A stretch of 64,000 nt of DNA from Streptomyces sp. 130 (GTDB lineage Bacteria > Actinomycetota > Actinomycetes > Streptomycetales > Streptomycetaceae), in NCBI RefSeq assembly GCF_007096885.1, contig NZ_VJNO01000019.1:60789-124788 (forward strand), in the 5' to 3' direction. Shown here piece after piece: positions 32,640-42,127 of this stretch (position 1 is its first letter; the number at the start of each line of letters is the position of its first letter). Under the pieces are notes generated by a model, which was not told where the DNA came from, made no database searches, and saw nothing but the letters and a program-made list of their open reading frames with translations. The position numbers and the translations under genes were made by a program.

Positions 32640-34241
32640 ATGACCGCTGCCGTCACACCCGAAACCGGCGCCGCCGGTGCGACCGAGGGGGCCGCGTCAG
32701 GCATGACGCGCCGCCAGATACTCCAGGCCATGTCGGGCCTGATGGCCGGCATGTTCGTCGCCATCCTGGCCTCCACGGTCGTCTCCAACGCCCTGCCCCG
32801 GATCATCGCCGACCTGCACGGCACCCAGTCCTCGTACACCTGGGTGGTCACGGCCGAACTCCTCGCCATGACGGCGACCGTGCCGATCTGGGGCAAGCTC
32901 TCCGACCTGTACGACAAGAAGCTGCTCATCCAGCTCTCGCTGTCGATGTTCGTCGTCGGCTCGCTCGTCGCCGGCTTCTCGCACAGCGTCGGGCTGCTCA
33001 TCGTCAGCCGTGTCGTCCAGGGCATCGGCGCGGGCGGTCTCACCGCCCTCGCCCAGGTCGTGATGGCGGCGATCATCCCGCCGCGTGAACTCGGCCGCTA
33101 CTCCGGCATCTTCGGCGCCGTCTTCGCCGTGGGCACGGTCGCGGGGCCGCTGATCGGCGGGGTCCTCGTGGACACCTCGTGGCTGGGCTGGCGCTGGTGC
33201 TTCTTCATCGGCGTGCCGTTCGCGCTGCTCGCGATCGTGCTGCTCCAGCTGACGCTGAAGCTGCCCACGATCCGTCGCGAGGTGAAGATCGACTACGTCG
33301 GCGCCGTCCTCATCATGAGCGGTGTCAGCTCGCTGCTGCTGTGGGTGACCCTGGCAGGCAACAACTTCGACTGGGCGTCCTGGCAGACCGCCGCGCTCGT
33401 CTCCGCCGGTGTGGTCCTGCTGGCCGCCGCGGTGTGGGTCGAGTCCCGGGTGTCGGAACCGATCATCCCGCTGGACATCTTCCGCAACCGCACCGTGGCG
33501 CTGACGACCGTGGCGAGCCTGCTCGTCGGTGTCGCCATGTTCGGCGGCACGGTGTTCCTCTCGCAGTACTTCCAGATCTCGCTGGGCAAGTCCCCGACGA
33601 TGGCGGGCCTGATGAGCCTGCCGATGATCCTCGGCCTGATGATCTCGACCACCGTGGCCGGGCAGATCATCTCGGCCCGGGGCAAGTGGAAGGGCTTCCT
33701 CATCGCGGGCGGCGTCATCATGACCGCGGGCATGGGGCTGCTCTCCACGATCGGCGCCGACTCCTCGTTCGGCCTGCTCAGCGTCTACATGGTGGTCCTC
33801 GGCGTCGGCGTCGGCATGCTGATGCAGAACCTCGTGCTGGCCGCCCAGAACGACGTGCCCGCCTCCGAACTCGGCGCCGCCACCTCGGTCCTGTCGTTCT
33901 TCCGCAGCCTCGGCGGCGCCATCGGTACGAGCGCCCTGGGCGCGGTCCTCGGCCACCGGGTTGCCGAGGAGCTGAAGAAGGGCTTCGGCGGGGCGGCCGG
34001 CGGCGGCACCGGAGGCGGTGTCCCCGAGCTCAGCAAGCTGCCGGAGCCGGCGCGCGTCATCGTGGAGAACGCGTACGGCGTCGCCACCGCCGACGTCTTC
34101 CTGATCGGCGCCCCCTTCGCCTTCCTGGCACTCGTCGCGGTGATCTTCATCAAGGAGAAGCCGCTGCGCACCCAGAGCGGCATGGAGCGCCTGGCGGAGG
34201 AGACTGCGGCGGCCCAGCCGGCCGCGCCCGCCGCGCACTGA
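32640..34241 (+). CDS. MFS drug exporter, DHA2 family
   Basis: A 533-residue exporter of the EmrB/QacA type with about 14 hydrophobic segments. Motif A between helices 2 and 3 is GKLSDLYDKK, and motif C-like GIFGAVFAVGTVAGPLIGG marks a drug:H+ antiporter. A Gly-rich loop (GFGGAAGGGTGGG, about 448-460) lies before the last helix. The ATG has GAGGAA 9 nt upstream. It forms a regulator-exporter pair with the TetR gene. Confidence 0.9.
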   Translation: MTAAVTPETGAAGATEGAASGMTRRQILQAMSGLMAGMFVAILASTVVSNALPRIIADLHGTQSSYTWVVTAELLAMTATVPIWGKLSDLYDKKLLIQLSLSMFVVGSLVAGFSHSVGLLIVSRVVQGIGAGGLTALAQVVMAAIIPPRELGRYSGIFGAVFAVGTVAGPLIGGVLVDTSWLGWRWCFFIGVPFALLAIVLLQLTLKLPTIRREVKIDYVGAVLIMSGVSSLLLWVTLAGNNFDWASWQTAALVSAGVVLLAAAVWVESRVSEPIIPLDIFRNRTVALTTVASLLVGVAMFGGTVFLSQYFQISLGKSPTMAGLMSLPMILGLMISTTVAGQIISARGKWKGFLIAGGVIMTAGMGLLSTIGADSSFGLLSVYMVVLGVGVGMLMQNLVLAAQNDVPASELGAATSVLSFFRSLGGAIGTSALGAVLGHRVAEELKKGFGGAAGGGTGGGVPELSKLPEPARVIVENAYGVATADVFLIGAPFAFLALVAVIFIKEKPLRTQSGMERLAEETAAAQPAAPAAH

Positions 34242-34248
34242 TCGCGGC

Positions 34249-34287
34249 CGTCCGGGGCCCGTTCACGGTGAACCGGCCCCGGACGGC
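34249..34287 (+). terminator. Terminator after the MFS exporter
   Basis: CCGTCCGGGGCC (34249-34260) pairs perfectly with GGCCCCGGACGG (34276-34287), loop 15 nt, starting 7 bp after the stop. Confidence 0.7.
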
Positions 34288-34319
34288 TCACGGGCCGCGC
34301 GAGCTGTCATGGTGTCGAG

Positions 34320-36458
34320 ATGACGCCCTCTTCCGACAGCCGCGCGGCCGACGCCTTCCCCGACCAGTTCGCCCGCACCCGGCGCTTCTCGCTGGGCGTG
34401 CCCCGGCAGTTCACCGTCTCCCCCGGCGGTGAGCGGGTCCTGTTCGTCCGGGGCACGTCGGGCTCCGATCCGGTGAGCCGGCTCTGGCTGTACGAGGACG
34501 GCACGGAGCGGCTGCTCGCCGACCCGCTCGCGCCGGGCTTCGCGAAGGACGCCGCCGGGGAGGTCCCTCCAAAGGAGCGGGCCCGGCGGGAACGCGCCCA
34601 CGAGACCTCCTCCGGAGTGGTCGCGTACGCCACCGACGCCTCGGTGCGCCTGGCGGCCTTCGCCCTCGCGGGCACCCTCTGGGCCGTCTCCACCGACGGC
34701 TCCGCACCCCGCCGCCTGCCGACGGCCGGGCCCGCCGTCGACCCCCGCCCCTCCCCGGACGGCTCGCTGGTCGCGTACGTCTGCGGCGGGGCACTGCATA
34801 CGGTACGGGCGGACGGCACCGGGGACCGCGCGCTCGCCGGCCCGGACGGCGCGTCCGTCACGTACGGCCTGTCCGACCACGTCTCGCAGGAGTCCATCGG
34901 CCGTACGCGCGGCTACTGGTGGTCCCCGCGCGGCGACGCCCTCCTGGTGGCCCGCACCGACACCGCCGGCGTCCGGCGCCGCTACCTCACCGACCCCGCG
35001 CACCCCGAGCGCCCGCCCCGCGAGCTGGCCTACCCGGCCGCCGGGACCCCCAACGCGAAGGTCTCGCTGCACCTCGTGCGGCTCTCCGGCGAGCGCGTCC
35101 CCGTCCGGCTTCCCGAGGCGGCCGGCGACGGGCATCCCGAAGCCGCCTGGACGGACCGTGCGTTCGAGTACGTCGTCGCGGCGGACTGGGACGACCGGGG
35201 TCCCCTGGTCTCCGTACAGACCCGGGACCAGCGCTCCGTGCACGTGCTGGCGGTGGACGAGGCGACCGGCGCCACCAGGACCCTGCACCGCGCCCACGAC
35301 CCCGCCTGGGTGGCCCTGCGCCCGGGCACTCCGCTGCGGCTGCCGTCCGGCGCGCTCGTGGTGCCCGCGCGTCCCGGCGGCGACACCCAGGGCCTGGACG
35401 TCGGCGGCGCTTCGACGCCTCCGGGCCTGGAGGTGCGCGAGGTGCTCGGCGCGGCGGACGGACGGGTGTACTTCACGGGCGGCCACGAGCCCACCGAGAT
35501 CCACGTCTGGTCGTACGACGCGGCCGGGGGCCCGGCCCGGGTGTCCGGCGTGCCCGGGGTGCACACCGCCGCGGTCGGCGGCCCGGTGGTGGTCCTCGAC
35601 AGCCGGACCCCGGACGGCCATACGGTGACCGTGCTGCGGGACGGTGCGGAGGCGGGGCGGATCGCCGTCCTGGCCGAGGAACCGCTCGTCGCTCCGCGCC
35701 CCCTGGCCCTCAGCCTGGGCGTGCGCGAGCTGCGCAGCCACCTCCACCTGCCGTCCTGGCACCGGCCCGGCGACGGGCCGCTGCCGGTGCTGCTGAGCCC
35801 GTACGCCGGTCACGGCATGCAGGTCGTGCTGAAGGTGCGGGCCTGGTGGACTGCGGTGGCCCAGTGGTTCGCGGAGCAGGGATTCGCGGTCCTGGTCACG
35901 GACGGGCGGGGCACCCCGGGGCGCGGTGAGGCGTGGGAGAAGTCGGTGCACGGCGACCGGCTGACGGCCGTGCTGGAGGACCAGATCGACGCCCTGCACG
36001 CGGTGGCCGCCGACCGTCCCGAGCTGGACCTGACCCGGGTGGCGATGCGTGGCTGGTCGTTCAGCGGGTATCTCGCGGCAGCGGCGGTGCTCCGGCACCC
36101 GGAGGTCTTCCACGCGGCGGTGGCGGGCGCGGCCCCGGCGGACCGGCGGCTGTACGACACCCACTGGGAGGAGCGCTTCCTGGGCCACCCGGACGTGCTG
36201 CCGGAGAACTACGACCGCAATTCGCTGCTGGACGAGGCCGCGTCGCTGACCCGGCCGCTGATGCTGGTCCACGGGCTGGGCGACGACAACGTCACCGTGG
36301 CGCACACGCTGCGCCTCTCCTCGGCCCTGCTGGCCGCCGGCCGCCCGCACACGGTGCTGCCGCTGTCCGGGGCCGGTCATCTGGTGGGCCGGGACCGCAC
36401 GGCGAGCGGGCTGCTGCGACTGGAGCGGGACTTCCTGCGGAAGGCGCTGCGGGCCTGA
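34320..36458 (+). CDS. S9-family prolyl oligopeptidase / dipeptidyl-peptidase-IV-like
   Basis: A 712-residue serine peptidase: an N-terminal beta-propeller (to about residue 450) and a C-terminal alpha/beta-hydrolase domain. The nucleophile is in MRGWSFSGY, close to the GWSYGG of DPP-IV. The Asp is in GLGDDNVTVAHT and the His is in SGAGHLVG. No signal peptide is seen, so it should be cytoplasmic and cut short peptides, probably after proline. It stands alone after a terminator. Confidence 0.9.
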   Translation: MTPSSDSRAADAFPDQFARTRRFSLGVPRQFTVSPGGERVLFVRGTSGSDPVSRLWLYEDGTERLLADPLAPGFAKDAAGEVPPKERARRERAHETSSGVVAYATDASVRLAAFALAGTLWAVSTDGSAPRRLPTAGPAVDPRPSPDGSLVAYVCGGALHTVRADGTGDRALAGPDGASVTYGLSDHVSQESIGRTRGYWWSPRGDALLVARTDTAGVRRRYLTDPAHPERPPRELAYPAAGTPNAKVSLHLVRLSGERVPVRLPEAAGDGHPEAAWTDRAFEYVVAADWDDRGPLVSVQTRDQRSVHVLAVDEATGATRTLHRAHDPAWVALRPGTPLRLPSGALVVPARPGGDTQGLDVGGASTPPGLEVREVLGAADGRVYFTGGHEPTEIHVWSYDAAGGPARVSGVPGVHTAAVGGPVVVLDSRTPDGHTVTVLRDGAEAGRIAVLAEEPLVAPRPLALSLGVRELRSHLHLPSWHRPGDGPLPVLLSPYAGHGMQVVLKVRAWWTAVAQWFAEQGFAVLVTDGRGTPGRGEAWEKSVHGDRLTAVLEDQIDALHAVAADRPELDLTRVAMRGWSFSGYLAAAAVLRHPEVFHAAVAGAAPADRRLYDTHWEERFLGHPDVLPENYDRNSLLDEAASLTRPLMLVHGLGDDNVTVAHTLRLSSALLAAGRPHTVLPLSGAGHLVGRDRTASGLLRLERDFLRKALRA

Positions 36459-36492
36459 CCGCGCGCCCCGTCAGCCCGTGGGGCCGTCCGGC

Positions 36493-37407
36493 TCACCCCA
36501 TGGGGTCGTCCAGCCCGCGCCCCGCCTCGCGCAGCGCCGCGACCGCCGCCCGGAGCGAGGGCCGCCGGTCCGCGTCCGTCCGCCACACCGCGTGGACATG
36601 GCGGCGCATCCGCTGGCGCACCGGCACCAGCCGCACCCCGTCGGGCACGGGCCCGCGGCCGAGCCGGGGCGCCACGCACACGCCCATCCCGGCCGCGATC
36701 AGCGCGAGCTGGGTGTGGTGTTCGCCCGCGAGGTGGGCGATGCGCGGTTCGATGCCCTTGGAGCGGAGCGTGAACATCAGCCAGTCGTAGCAGAATTCGC
36801 CCTCGGGCCAGGACACCCAGTCGTCGTCCGCGAAGTCCTCCAGGTCCACTTCGGACCGGTCGGCGAGCGGGTGGCTCGCCGGCATCGCGATGTCCGGGGC
36901 GTCGTCCAGCAGCTCCGCCCGGGTCAGTCCGCCGGGCACCGGGAGCCGCTTGTTGCTCCAGTCCAGGACCACGGCGAGATCGATGTCGCCCCTGAGCACC
37001 GCCCGGATGCCGTCCTCCGGCTCCAGTTCCAGGGTGCGCACCCGCAGTTCGGGGTGGCCGGCGCGCAGGGCGAGCAGCGTGGCGGGGAAGAGGCCGCGCG
37101 CGGCCGTGGGGAACGCGCCGAGGCGGATCTCCCCCACCACCTCGCCGCGCTGGGCCTCGATGTCGGACTGGGCCAGCGCGACCTGCGAGAGGATGCGGGC
37201 CGCGTGGTCGGCGAGCAGCCGGCCCGCGTCGGTGAGCCGCACCCCGCGCCCGTTCCTGGCGAGGAGCTGCTGGCCGACCTCGCGCTCCAGCTTCGCCATC
37301 TGCTGCGATACGGCCGACGTCGTGACGTGCAGCCCTTCGGCGGCGCCGCTGACCGAACCGAGCCTGGCCAGGGCGTCCAGGGTGCGCAGGCGCTCCAGGT
37401 TCAACAT
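36493..37407 (-). CDS. LysR-family regulator
   Basis: A 304-residue LysR regulator. The winged HTH is at residues 1-60 (LNLERLRTLDALARLGSVSGAAEGLHVTTSAVSQQMAKLE with the core S-AAE-L-VT-SAVSQQ), and the rest is the periplasmic-type effector domain (VVGEIRLGAFPTA). It is divergent from an EamA transporter gene with about 75 bp between starts, the standard layout for control of the neighbour. Confidence 0.93.
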   Translation of the reverse strand: MLNLERLRTLDALARLGSVSGAAEGLHVTTSAVSQQMAKLEREVGQQLLARNGRGVRLTDAGRLLADHAARILSQVALAQSDIEAQRGEVVGEIRLGAFPTAARGLFPATLLALRAGHPELRVRTLELEPEDGIRAVLRGDIDLAVVLDWSNKRLPVPGGLTRAELLDDAPDIAMPASHPLADRSEVDLEDFADDDWVSWPEGEFCYDWLMFTLRSKGIEPRIAHLAGEHHTQLALIAAGMGVCVAPRLGRGPVPDGVRLVPVRQRMRRHVHAVWRTDADRRPSLRAAVAALREAGRGLDDPMG

Positions 37408-37481
37408 GTAAGCGATGCTACGCGAATCAGCGTACGAAATCTCACTTGTGCTACGAGGTGGTGGCGGCGATCGTGGTCACC

Positions 37482-38441
37482 ATGAGCGTCCCGACCGCCC
37501 CGAGAGCCACGCCCCAGCCGTCCCCGGCCGCACTCCCCGAGCCGCCGGCCGCCCCCGCCGGCCGGCCGGCCCTGGACTGGCGGCTGCGGTTCGCGGCGCT
37601 CTCGCTGATCTGGGGCTTCAGCTTCCTGCTGATCAAGGTGGGGACGGATGCCTATGCCCCCTTCCAGGTGACCCTGGGCCGGCTGCTGTCGGGCACGGCG
37701 GTCCTGGCGGTGGTCATGGCGGTGAAGCGGGAGCGGCTGCCGCGTTCCGCACGGACCTGGGGCCATCTGGCGGTGGCGGCGTTCCTGCTCAACGCGCTGC
37801 CGTTCTCCCTGTTCGCCTACTCCGAGCTGTCCATTCCGTCGACGCTGGCGGGCATCTGCAACGCGACCTCGCCGCTGTGGGGCATGGCGCTGTCGCTCGT
37901 CGCCCTCTCGGAGGACCGGCCGACCCGCCGCCGCGTCGCCGGTCTCGGCCTCGGCTTCCTCGGCGTCCTGACGGTGCTCGGCGCCTGGCAGGGCTTCTCC
38001 GGGCTGGACTTCAGCGGCACGGCGATGGCGCTCCTGGCCTCGCTGAGCTACCCGGTCGGCTGGATCTACGTGCGCCGGACGCTGGCCGGCAGCGGCGCGT
38101 CGACCCTCGCGCTCACCGGCAGCCAGCTCTTCCTCGGCACCGTGCAACTCGCGGTCGTCACCCCGCTGTTCACCACCGCCCCGGACAGCTTCCCCGTCCT
38201 GCCCACCCTGGCCGTCGTCGCGCTCGGGGCGCTGGGCACGGGACTCGCGGTGCTGCTCCAGTACGGCCTGGTCAACGAGGTCGGGCCGACCACCGCGCAG
38301 ATGGTCACCTACTTCATCCCGGTCATCGCCACGGCGGCCGGCGTGGCCGTGCTCGGCGAGCGGCTGAGCTGGAACACCCCCGTCGGCGCGCTCGTCGTCC
38401 TGGCCGGTGCCGCGCTCACCCGGAGCAGACGGCGCGGCTGA
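37482..38441 (+). CDS. EamA/DMT-family transporter
   Basis: A 319-residue membrane protein of the drug/metabolite transporter superfamily with ten hydrophobic segments in two EamA halves (LSLIWGFSFLLIKVGTDAY opening the first; VNEVGPTTAQMVTYFIPVIAT in the second). Export of an amino acid or metabolite is likely. The start is uncertain: ATG at 37482 fits the family, while GTG at 37473 and TTG at 37446 are in frame and nearer to GAGGTGG at 37455. Divergent from the LysR gene. Confidence 0.85.
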   Translation: MSVPTAPRATPQPSPAALPEPPAAPAGRPALDWRLRFAALSLIWGFSFLLIKVGTDAYAPFQVTLGRLLSGTAVLAVVMAVKRERLPRSARTWGHLAVAAFLLNALPFSLFAYSELSIPSTLAGICNATSPLWGMALSLVALSEDRPTRRRVAGLGLGFLGVLTVLGAWQGFSGLDFSGTAMALLASLSYPVGWIYVRRTLAGSGASTLALTGSQLFLGTVQLAVVTPLFTTAPDSFPVLPTLAVVALGALGTGLAVLLQYGLVNEVGPTTAQMVTYFIPVIATAAGVAVLGERLSWNTPVGALVVLAGAALTRSRRRG

Positions 38442-38473
38442 GGGACCCGGCCCCGGCCCGTGGCGCCGCGGCC

Positions 38474-39805
38474 TCATCCGTAACTCAGCGGCCTCGCCGG
38501 CCCCGCCGCACGCGCCACCGCGTCGGCCAGCGGCGCGATGTCGGCGTCGGTGAGCGGGGACACGGTGATCCGGACCGCCTGCGGCGCGGCGATCCGGAAC
38601 CGGGCCCCGGGCGCCACCGCCCAGCCCGCCTGCAGCAGCCGGGCCACCGCCCCCGTCTCGTCGCTCACCGGCACCCACACGTTCATCCCGCTGCGGCCGT
38701 GCGCCGCCACGCCCCGCTCCGCCAGTGCCCGGACGAGGGCGTCCCGGCGCAGGGCGTAGGACCGGGCCACCTCGCGCGCGTCCACGGCGCCGGTGCTCCA
38801 CAGATGCACCACGGTCCGCTGCAGCAGCCGGCTGACCCAGCCGGGCCCGAGCCGCTGACGGCCGGCCACCCGGTCGACGGTGACCGCGTCCCCGGTCAGC
38901 ACCGCGACCCGCAGGTCCGGCCCGTACGCCTTGGCCACCGAGCGGACGAGCGCCCACCGGCCCGTGGACCCGGCCAGCGGGTACAGCGGCTGGTCCACGA
39001 TGGCGTGACCGTGGTCGTCCTCGATGAGGAGGACGTCCGGGAACCGGGCGAGGACGCCCCGCAGCCGCGCCGCACGGCCCCCGGAGAGCGTGGCCCCGGT
39101 CGGATTCTGCGCCCGGTCCGTGATCACGACGGCCCGCGCGCCCGCCAGGAGCGCCGCCTCCAGCGCGTCCGGCAACGGCCCGTCGTCGTCCAGCGCCATC
39201 GGCACGGGCCGCATGCCCAGTGCGGGCACCAGGTCCAGGAGCCCGCCCCAGCCGGGGTCCTCGACCGCGACCCGGTCGCCGGGCCTGAGGTGGGCGGCGA
39301 GCACCCGCTCGATCGCGTCCAGCGAGCCGGAGGCGGCGGCCACCGGCCCGGCCGGCACCCCGTCGGCGTCCATCGCGGCGCGCGCGAGTGCGGCGAACTC
39401 CGGGTCGAGGGCGGCCTGCCCGTACAGCCCGGGCTCGCGCGCGTACGCCTCGGCGACCGCCGCGAACGCCTCGCCCAGGCGCGGCAGCAGCTCCGGATCG
39501 GGGCTGCCGTCGCCCAGGTCGCGCACCCCCGGCGGCGCCTCGACCCGCATCGAACCGCGCGCGGTGCTCGCGGGGCGCGGTCTGATCCGGCTCCCCCGGC
39601 GCCCGGCGGTCTCGATCACCCCGCGCTCGCGCAGGGTGCGGTAGGCCGCCGCGACGGTGTTCGGGTTCACCTCGAGCCGGGCCGCGAGCTCCCGCATGGG
39701 AGGCAGCACATGCCCCGGTGGCAGATCGCCCGAAGCGACCCCGCGTTCGACGCTGGCGGCGATTTCCTGTGCACGCCGCCCACTGATCCGATACTCTCCT
39801 AGCAC
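38474..39805 (-). CDS. MocR-type (GntR-aminotransferase) PLP-dependent regulator
   Basis: A 443-residue fusion of a GntR winged-helix domain (about 1-75, MRELAARLEVNPNTVAAAYRTL) and an aminotransferase fold I domain. The PLP-binding lysine is probably in LVRSVAKAYGPDLRV, and IEDDHGHAIVD holds the Asp that contacts the pyridine nitrogen. Such proteins sense PLP and often control vitamin B6 genes. Start GTG at 39805; TTG at 39811 is also open. It is divergent from a PNPOx-like gene with a perfect palindrome between them. Confidence 0.9.
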   Translation of the reverse strand: MLGEYRISGRRAQEIAASVERGVASGDLPPGHVLPPMRELAARLEVNPNTVAAAYRTLRERGVIETAGRRGSRIRPRPASTARGSMRVEAPPGVRDLGDGSPDPELLPRLGEAFAAVAEAYAREPGLYGQAALDPEFAALARAAMDADGVPAGPVAAASGSLDAIERVLAAHLRPGDRVAVEDPGWGGLLDLVPALGMRPVPMALDDDGPLPDALEAALLAGARAVVITDRAQNPTGATLSGGRAARLRGVLARFPDVLLIEDDHGHAIVDQPLYPLAGSTGRWALVRSVAKAYGPDLRVAVLTGDAVTVDRVAGRQRLGPGWVSRLLQRTVVHLWSTGAVDAREVARSYALRRDALVRALAERGVAAHGRSGMNVWVPVSDETGAVARLLQAGWAVAPGARFRIAAPQAVRITVSPLTDADIAPLADAVARAAGPARPLSYG

Positions 39806-39816
39806 AAACAACAGTA

Positions 39817-39828
39817 TGCACTAGTGCA
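39817..39828. promoter_or_regulatory. Palindrome in the MocR / flavin-protein divergent promoter
   Basis: TGCACTAGTGCA, a perfect 12-bp palindrome in the 35-bp gap between the divergent genes, with TAGCAC 17 bp to its left as a possible second half-site. It is a likely MocR binding site. Confidence 0.55.
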
Positions 39829-39840
39829 ATGGAGTTCGCA

Positions 39841-40530
39841 ATGCCGGAGACCGCTTCCCAGCAGACCACGTCCCCGGACCCGTCATCCGGCTACGAGCCG
39901 ACGGACCGCACCGTCCCCACCCGGTCGCGGGACCGCGCCGCGTACGACCGGAAGACGGTCCACTCGATACTCGACTCCGCCTACCTCTGCCATCTCGGCT
40001 TCGTGCGCGACGGCGCGCCGGTCGTGCTGCCGACGCTCTTCGGCCGGGTCGGCGAGCGGCTCTACGTGCACGGCTCGACCGGCTCGCGTCCGCTGCGGAC
40101 GGCCGGGGGCGGCGACGAGGGACTGCCGGTGTGCCTCACGGTCACCCATGTCGACGGCCTGGTGCTGGCCCGTTCGGCCTTCCACCACTCGCTCAACTAC
40201 CGCTCGGTGGTCGTCCACGGCACCGCGTACACCGTGACCGACCCGGAGGAGCGGCGCGTCGCCCTGGACGCGATCGTGGACCAGGTGGTGCCGGGCCGCT
40301 CGAAGGACTCGCGGCCGGCCGACGGCAAGGAGCTGGCCGCCACGGCCGTCGTCCGGCTGGATCTGCGGGAGGTCTCCGCCAAGATCCGCACGGGCGGCCC
40401 GAACGACGACCCCCGGGACCTCACCCTGCCCTACTGGGCGGGCGTCGTCCCCGTCGCCCCGGCCCACGGCTCCCCGGTCCCGGCGGACGGCCTGGACCCG
40501 TCGGTCGGCGTACCGGCGTACCTGCTCTAG
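39841..40530 (+). CDS. Pyridoxamine-5'-phosphate-oxidase-like flavin-binding protein
   Basis: A 229-residue split-barrel FMN-binding protein of the PNPOx-like group (AYDRKTVHSILDSAYLCHLGFVRDGAPVVLPTLFGR; LYVHGSTGSRPLR; FHHSLNYRSVVVHGTA). True PdxH differs, so pyridoxamine oxidation is not assured; members include heme-utilisation-type and nitroreductase-like proteins. ATG at 39841 is preferred because GGAG at 39831-39834 is 6 nt away. It is divergent from the MocR regulator, which links it to vitamin B6. Confidence 0.85.
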   Translation: MPETASQQTTSPDPSSGYEPTDRTVPTRSRDRAAYDRKTVHSILDSAYLCHLGFVRDGAPVVLPTLFGRVGERLYVHGSTGSRPLRTAGGGDEGLPVCLTVTHVDGLVLARSAFHHSLNYRSVVVHGTAYTVTDPEERRVALDAIVDQVVPGRSKDSRPADGKELAATAVVRLDLREVSAKIRTGGPNDDPRDLTLPYWAGVVPVAPAHGSPVPADGLDPSVGVPAYLL

Positions 40531-40572
40531 AACCGGACTTCGCGGGTCGTCGGACGCGGGCAGACTACGCAC

Positions 40573-40956
40573 ATGCAGCTCCCCGCCGAAGCCGTGGCCA
40601 CCGCCGTGTTGCTGGAGGTCATAAGGATCTCCGAACTCCCGGCACAACGGGGCGCCCCCTATCCCGGCAGGGCGGGGGCCCACTGGATCGGGAGCGAGGC
40701 AGCCGGCGTCCTGGCCCTGATCGAGAGCTTGCCCGGCAGCGAGCAGCACCGCTGCGGTTTCTCGCCGGGCTGGAGCGTCCGGGCGTACGCGGACACGCTC
40801 GACCTGGCACTGTTCGAGGCGGCGTTCTGCTTCACCTGCCATGAGGTCCGCATGCACGGAACCGCCGTGCCACCCGCACTGGCCACGCAGTTCTTCGACG
40901 CGGGTGCCCCGCAGGCGCACGCCCTCCTGGCCCTCTTCCGCGAGGCGGCCCCGTAA
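40573..40956 (+). CDS. Conserved hypothetical protein, Cys/His-containing
   Basis: A 127-residue soluble protein I do not recognise. It contains CFTCHEVRMHG at about residues 92-102, a CxxCH-like motif that could bind metal or be a chance motif. No ribosome-binding site is seen 5' of the ATG, which may be leaderless. It is convergent with the EamA gene. Confidence 0.6.
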   Translation: MQLPAEAVATAVLLEVIRISELPAQRGAPYPGRAGAHWIGSEAAGVLALIESLPGSEQHRCGFSPGWSVRAYADTLDLALFEAAFCFTCHEVRMHGTAVPPALATQFFDAGAPQAHALLALFREAAP

Positions 40957-41007
40957 CCGTTCAGCCCCAGTCACAGGATGTGAGACGGTGACCCGCGAAG
41001 TCCGGGT

Positions 41008-41982
41008 CTAGAGCCGGGCGTCGGCGCGTTCCCCGGTGGCCTCCGGCACCCCCGAGGCCACCGGCCCGGACGGCGGCCGGGGCGTGGCCGACTGCGCGAT
41101 GAGGGCGCCGGCCAGCACGAGCGCGCCGCCGATGAGCTGCGGGGCGGCCAGGTGCTCGCCGAGGAGGACCCAGGCGAGCACGGTCGCGATGACCGCTTCC
41201 AGGCAGGCGACGACGCCCGCGACGGCCGGTGAGAGCAGACGCACGGAGATCACCCCGGTGACGTAGGCGATGACGGTGGCCAGCAGCACGATCCAGGCGA
41301 GCAGCAGCCAGGCCGGGACCGCGGCGCCGTCCATGACGGTGTCCCCGCCGAGCACCGGCCAGTCCATGTCCCAGGGACGGGCGATCACCGTGAGCACGAG
41401 GGCGCCGATCAGCAGTCCGTACGCGATGACGCCGACCGGATGCGGAGGTTCGGCCCCGCCGCCGCCCTGGTCGGAGAGGACGAAGTAGCCGACCTGGCAG
41501 CAGGCCGCGCCGAGCGCCAGGACCAGCCCGGCCACGTCGAAGCTCAGCCCGGCCCACACTTCGACCACGCAGGCGAGCCCGCCGGCCGCGAGGACGACCC
41601 CGAGGGCCGCCGCCCGCGTGACCGGCCGCCGCTGCACGAAGCGCACCCAGCCGAGGACGAGCGCCGGGGCGAGGTACTCCACCAGCAGCGCGACGCCCAC
41701 CGGGATACGGGAGATGGCGGCGAAGTAGCAGGCTTGCACGCCCGCGACGGCGAGCAGCCCGAAGCCGAGCAGGAGCACGGGCCGGCTCCGCACCAGCGCC
41801 CGGTGGCGCCAGGCCACCGGCAGCATGACGAGTGCGGCGCCCGCCACCCGCAGCCAGACCACGTGGAGCGGGTCGAGCCCCGCCTCGATCAGCGGCTTGG
41901 CCGCCACTCCGGAACCGCCGAATGCGAAGGCCGAGGCGAGGGCGAGTCCCAGGCCGGCGCTTCTCCCCTGAGACGCGTGCAT
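41008..41982 (-). CDS. EamA/RhaT-type transporter
   Basis: A 324-residue transporter with ten hydrophobic segments in two repeats (LALASAFAFGGSGVAAKPLIEAG; ALLVEYLAPALVLGWVRF; PAVAGVVACLEAVIATVLAWVLLGE). The last segment of each half matches EamA. The ATG at 41982 gives the family start; GTG at 41988 is adjacent. Substrate unknown. It is a second DMT exporter in this region, unrelated in position to the LysR-linked one. Confidence 0.88.
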   Translation of the reverse strand: MHASQGRSAGLGLALASAFAFGGSGVAAKPLIEAGLDPLHVVWLRVAGAALVMLPVAWRHRALVRSRPVLLLGFGLLAVAGVQACYFAAISRIPVGVALLVEYLAPALVLGWVRFVQRRPVTRAAALGVVLAAGGLACVVEVWAGLSFDVAGLVLALGAACCQVGYFVLSDQGGGGAEPPHPVGVIAYGLLIGALVLTVIARPWDMDWPVLGGDTVMDGAAVPAWLLLAWIVLLATVIAYVTGVISVRLLSPAVAGVVACLEAVIATVLAWVLLGEHLAAPQLIGGALVLAGALIAQSATPRPPSGPVASGVPEATGERADARL

Positions 41983-42127
41983 CGGCACATCATGACAGCT
42001 GCGGTCAGGAGCGTCATCCCGGTGACACCTGACTCGACCGGCCCTCCGCCGGACCGGGCAACCAAGGCCCCGCCCGTACACGTCCCCCAGCGCGTAGCGG
42101 TTGTCCGCGGCGCGGGAAGGGGGCCGG

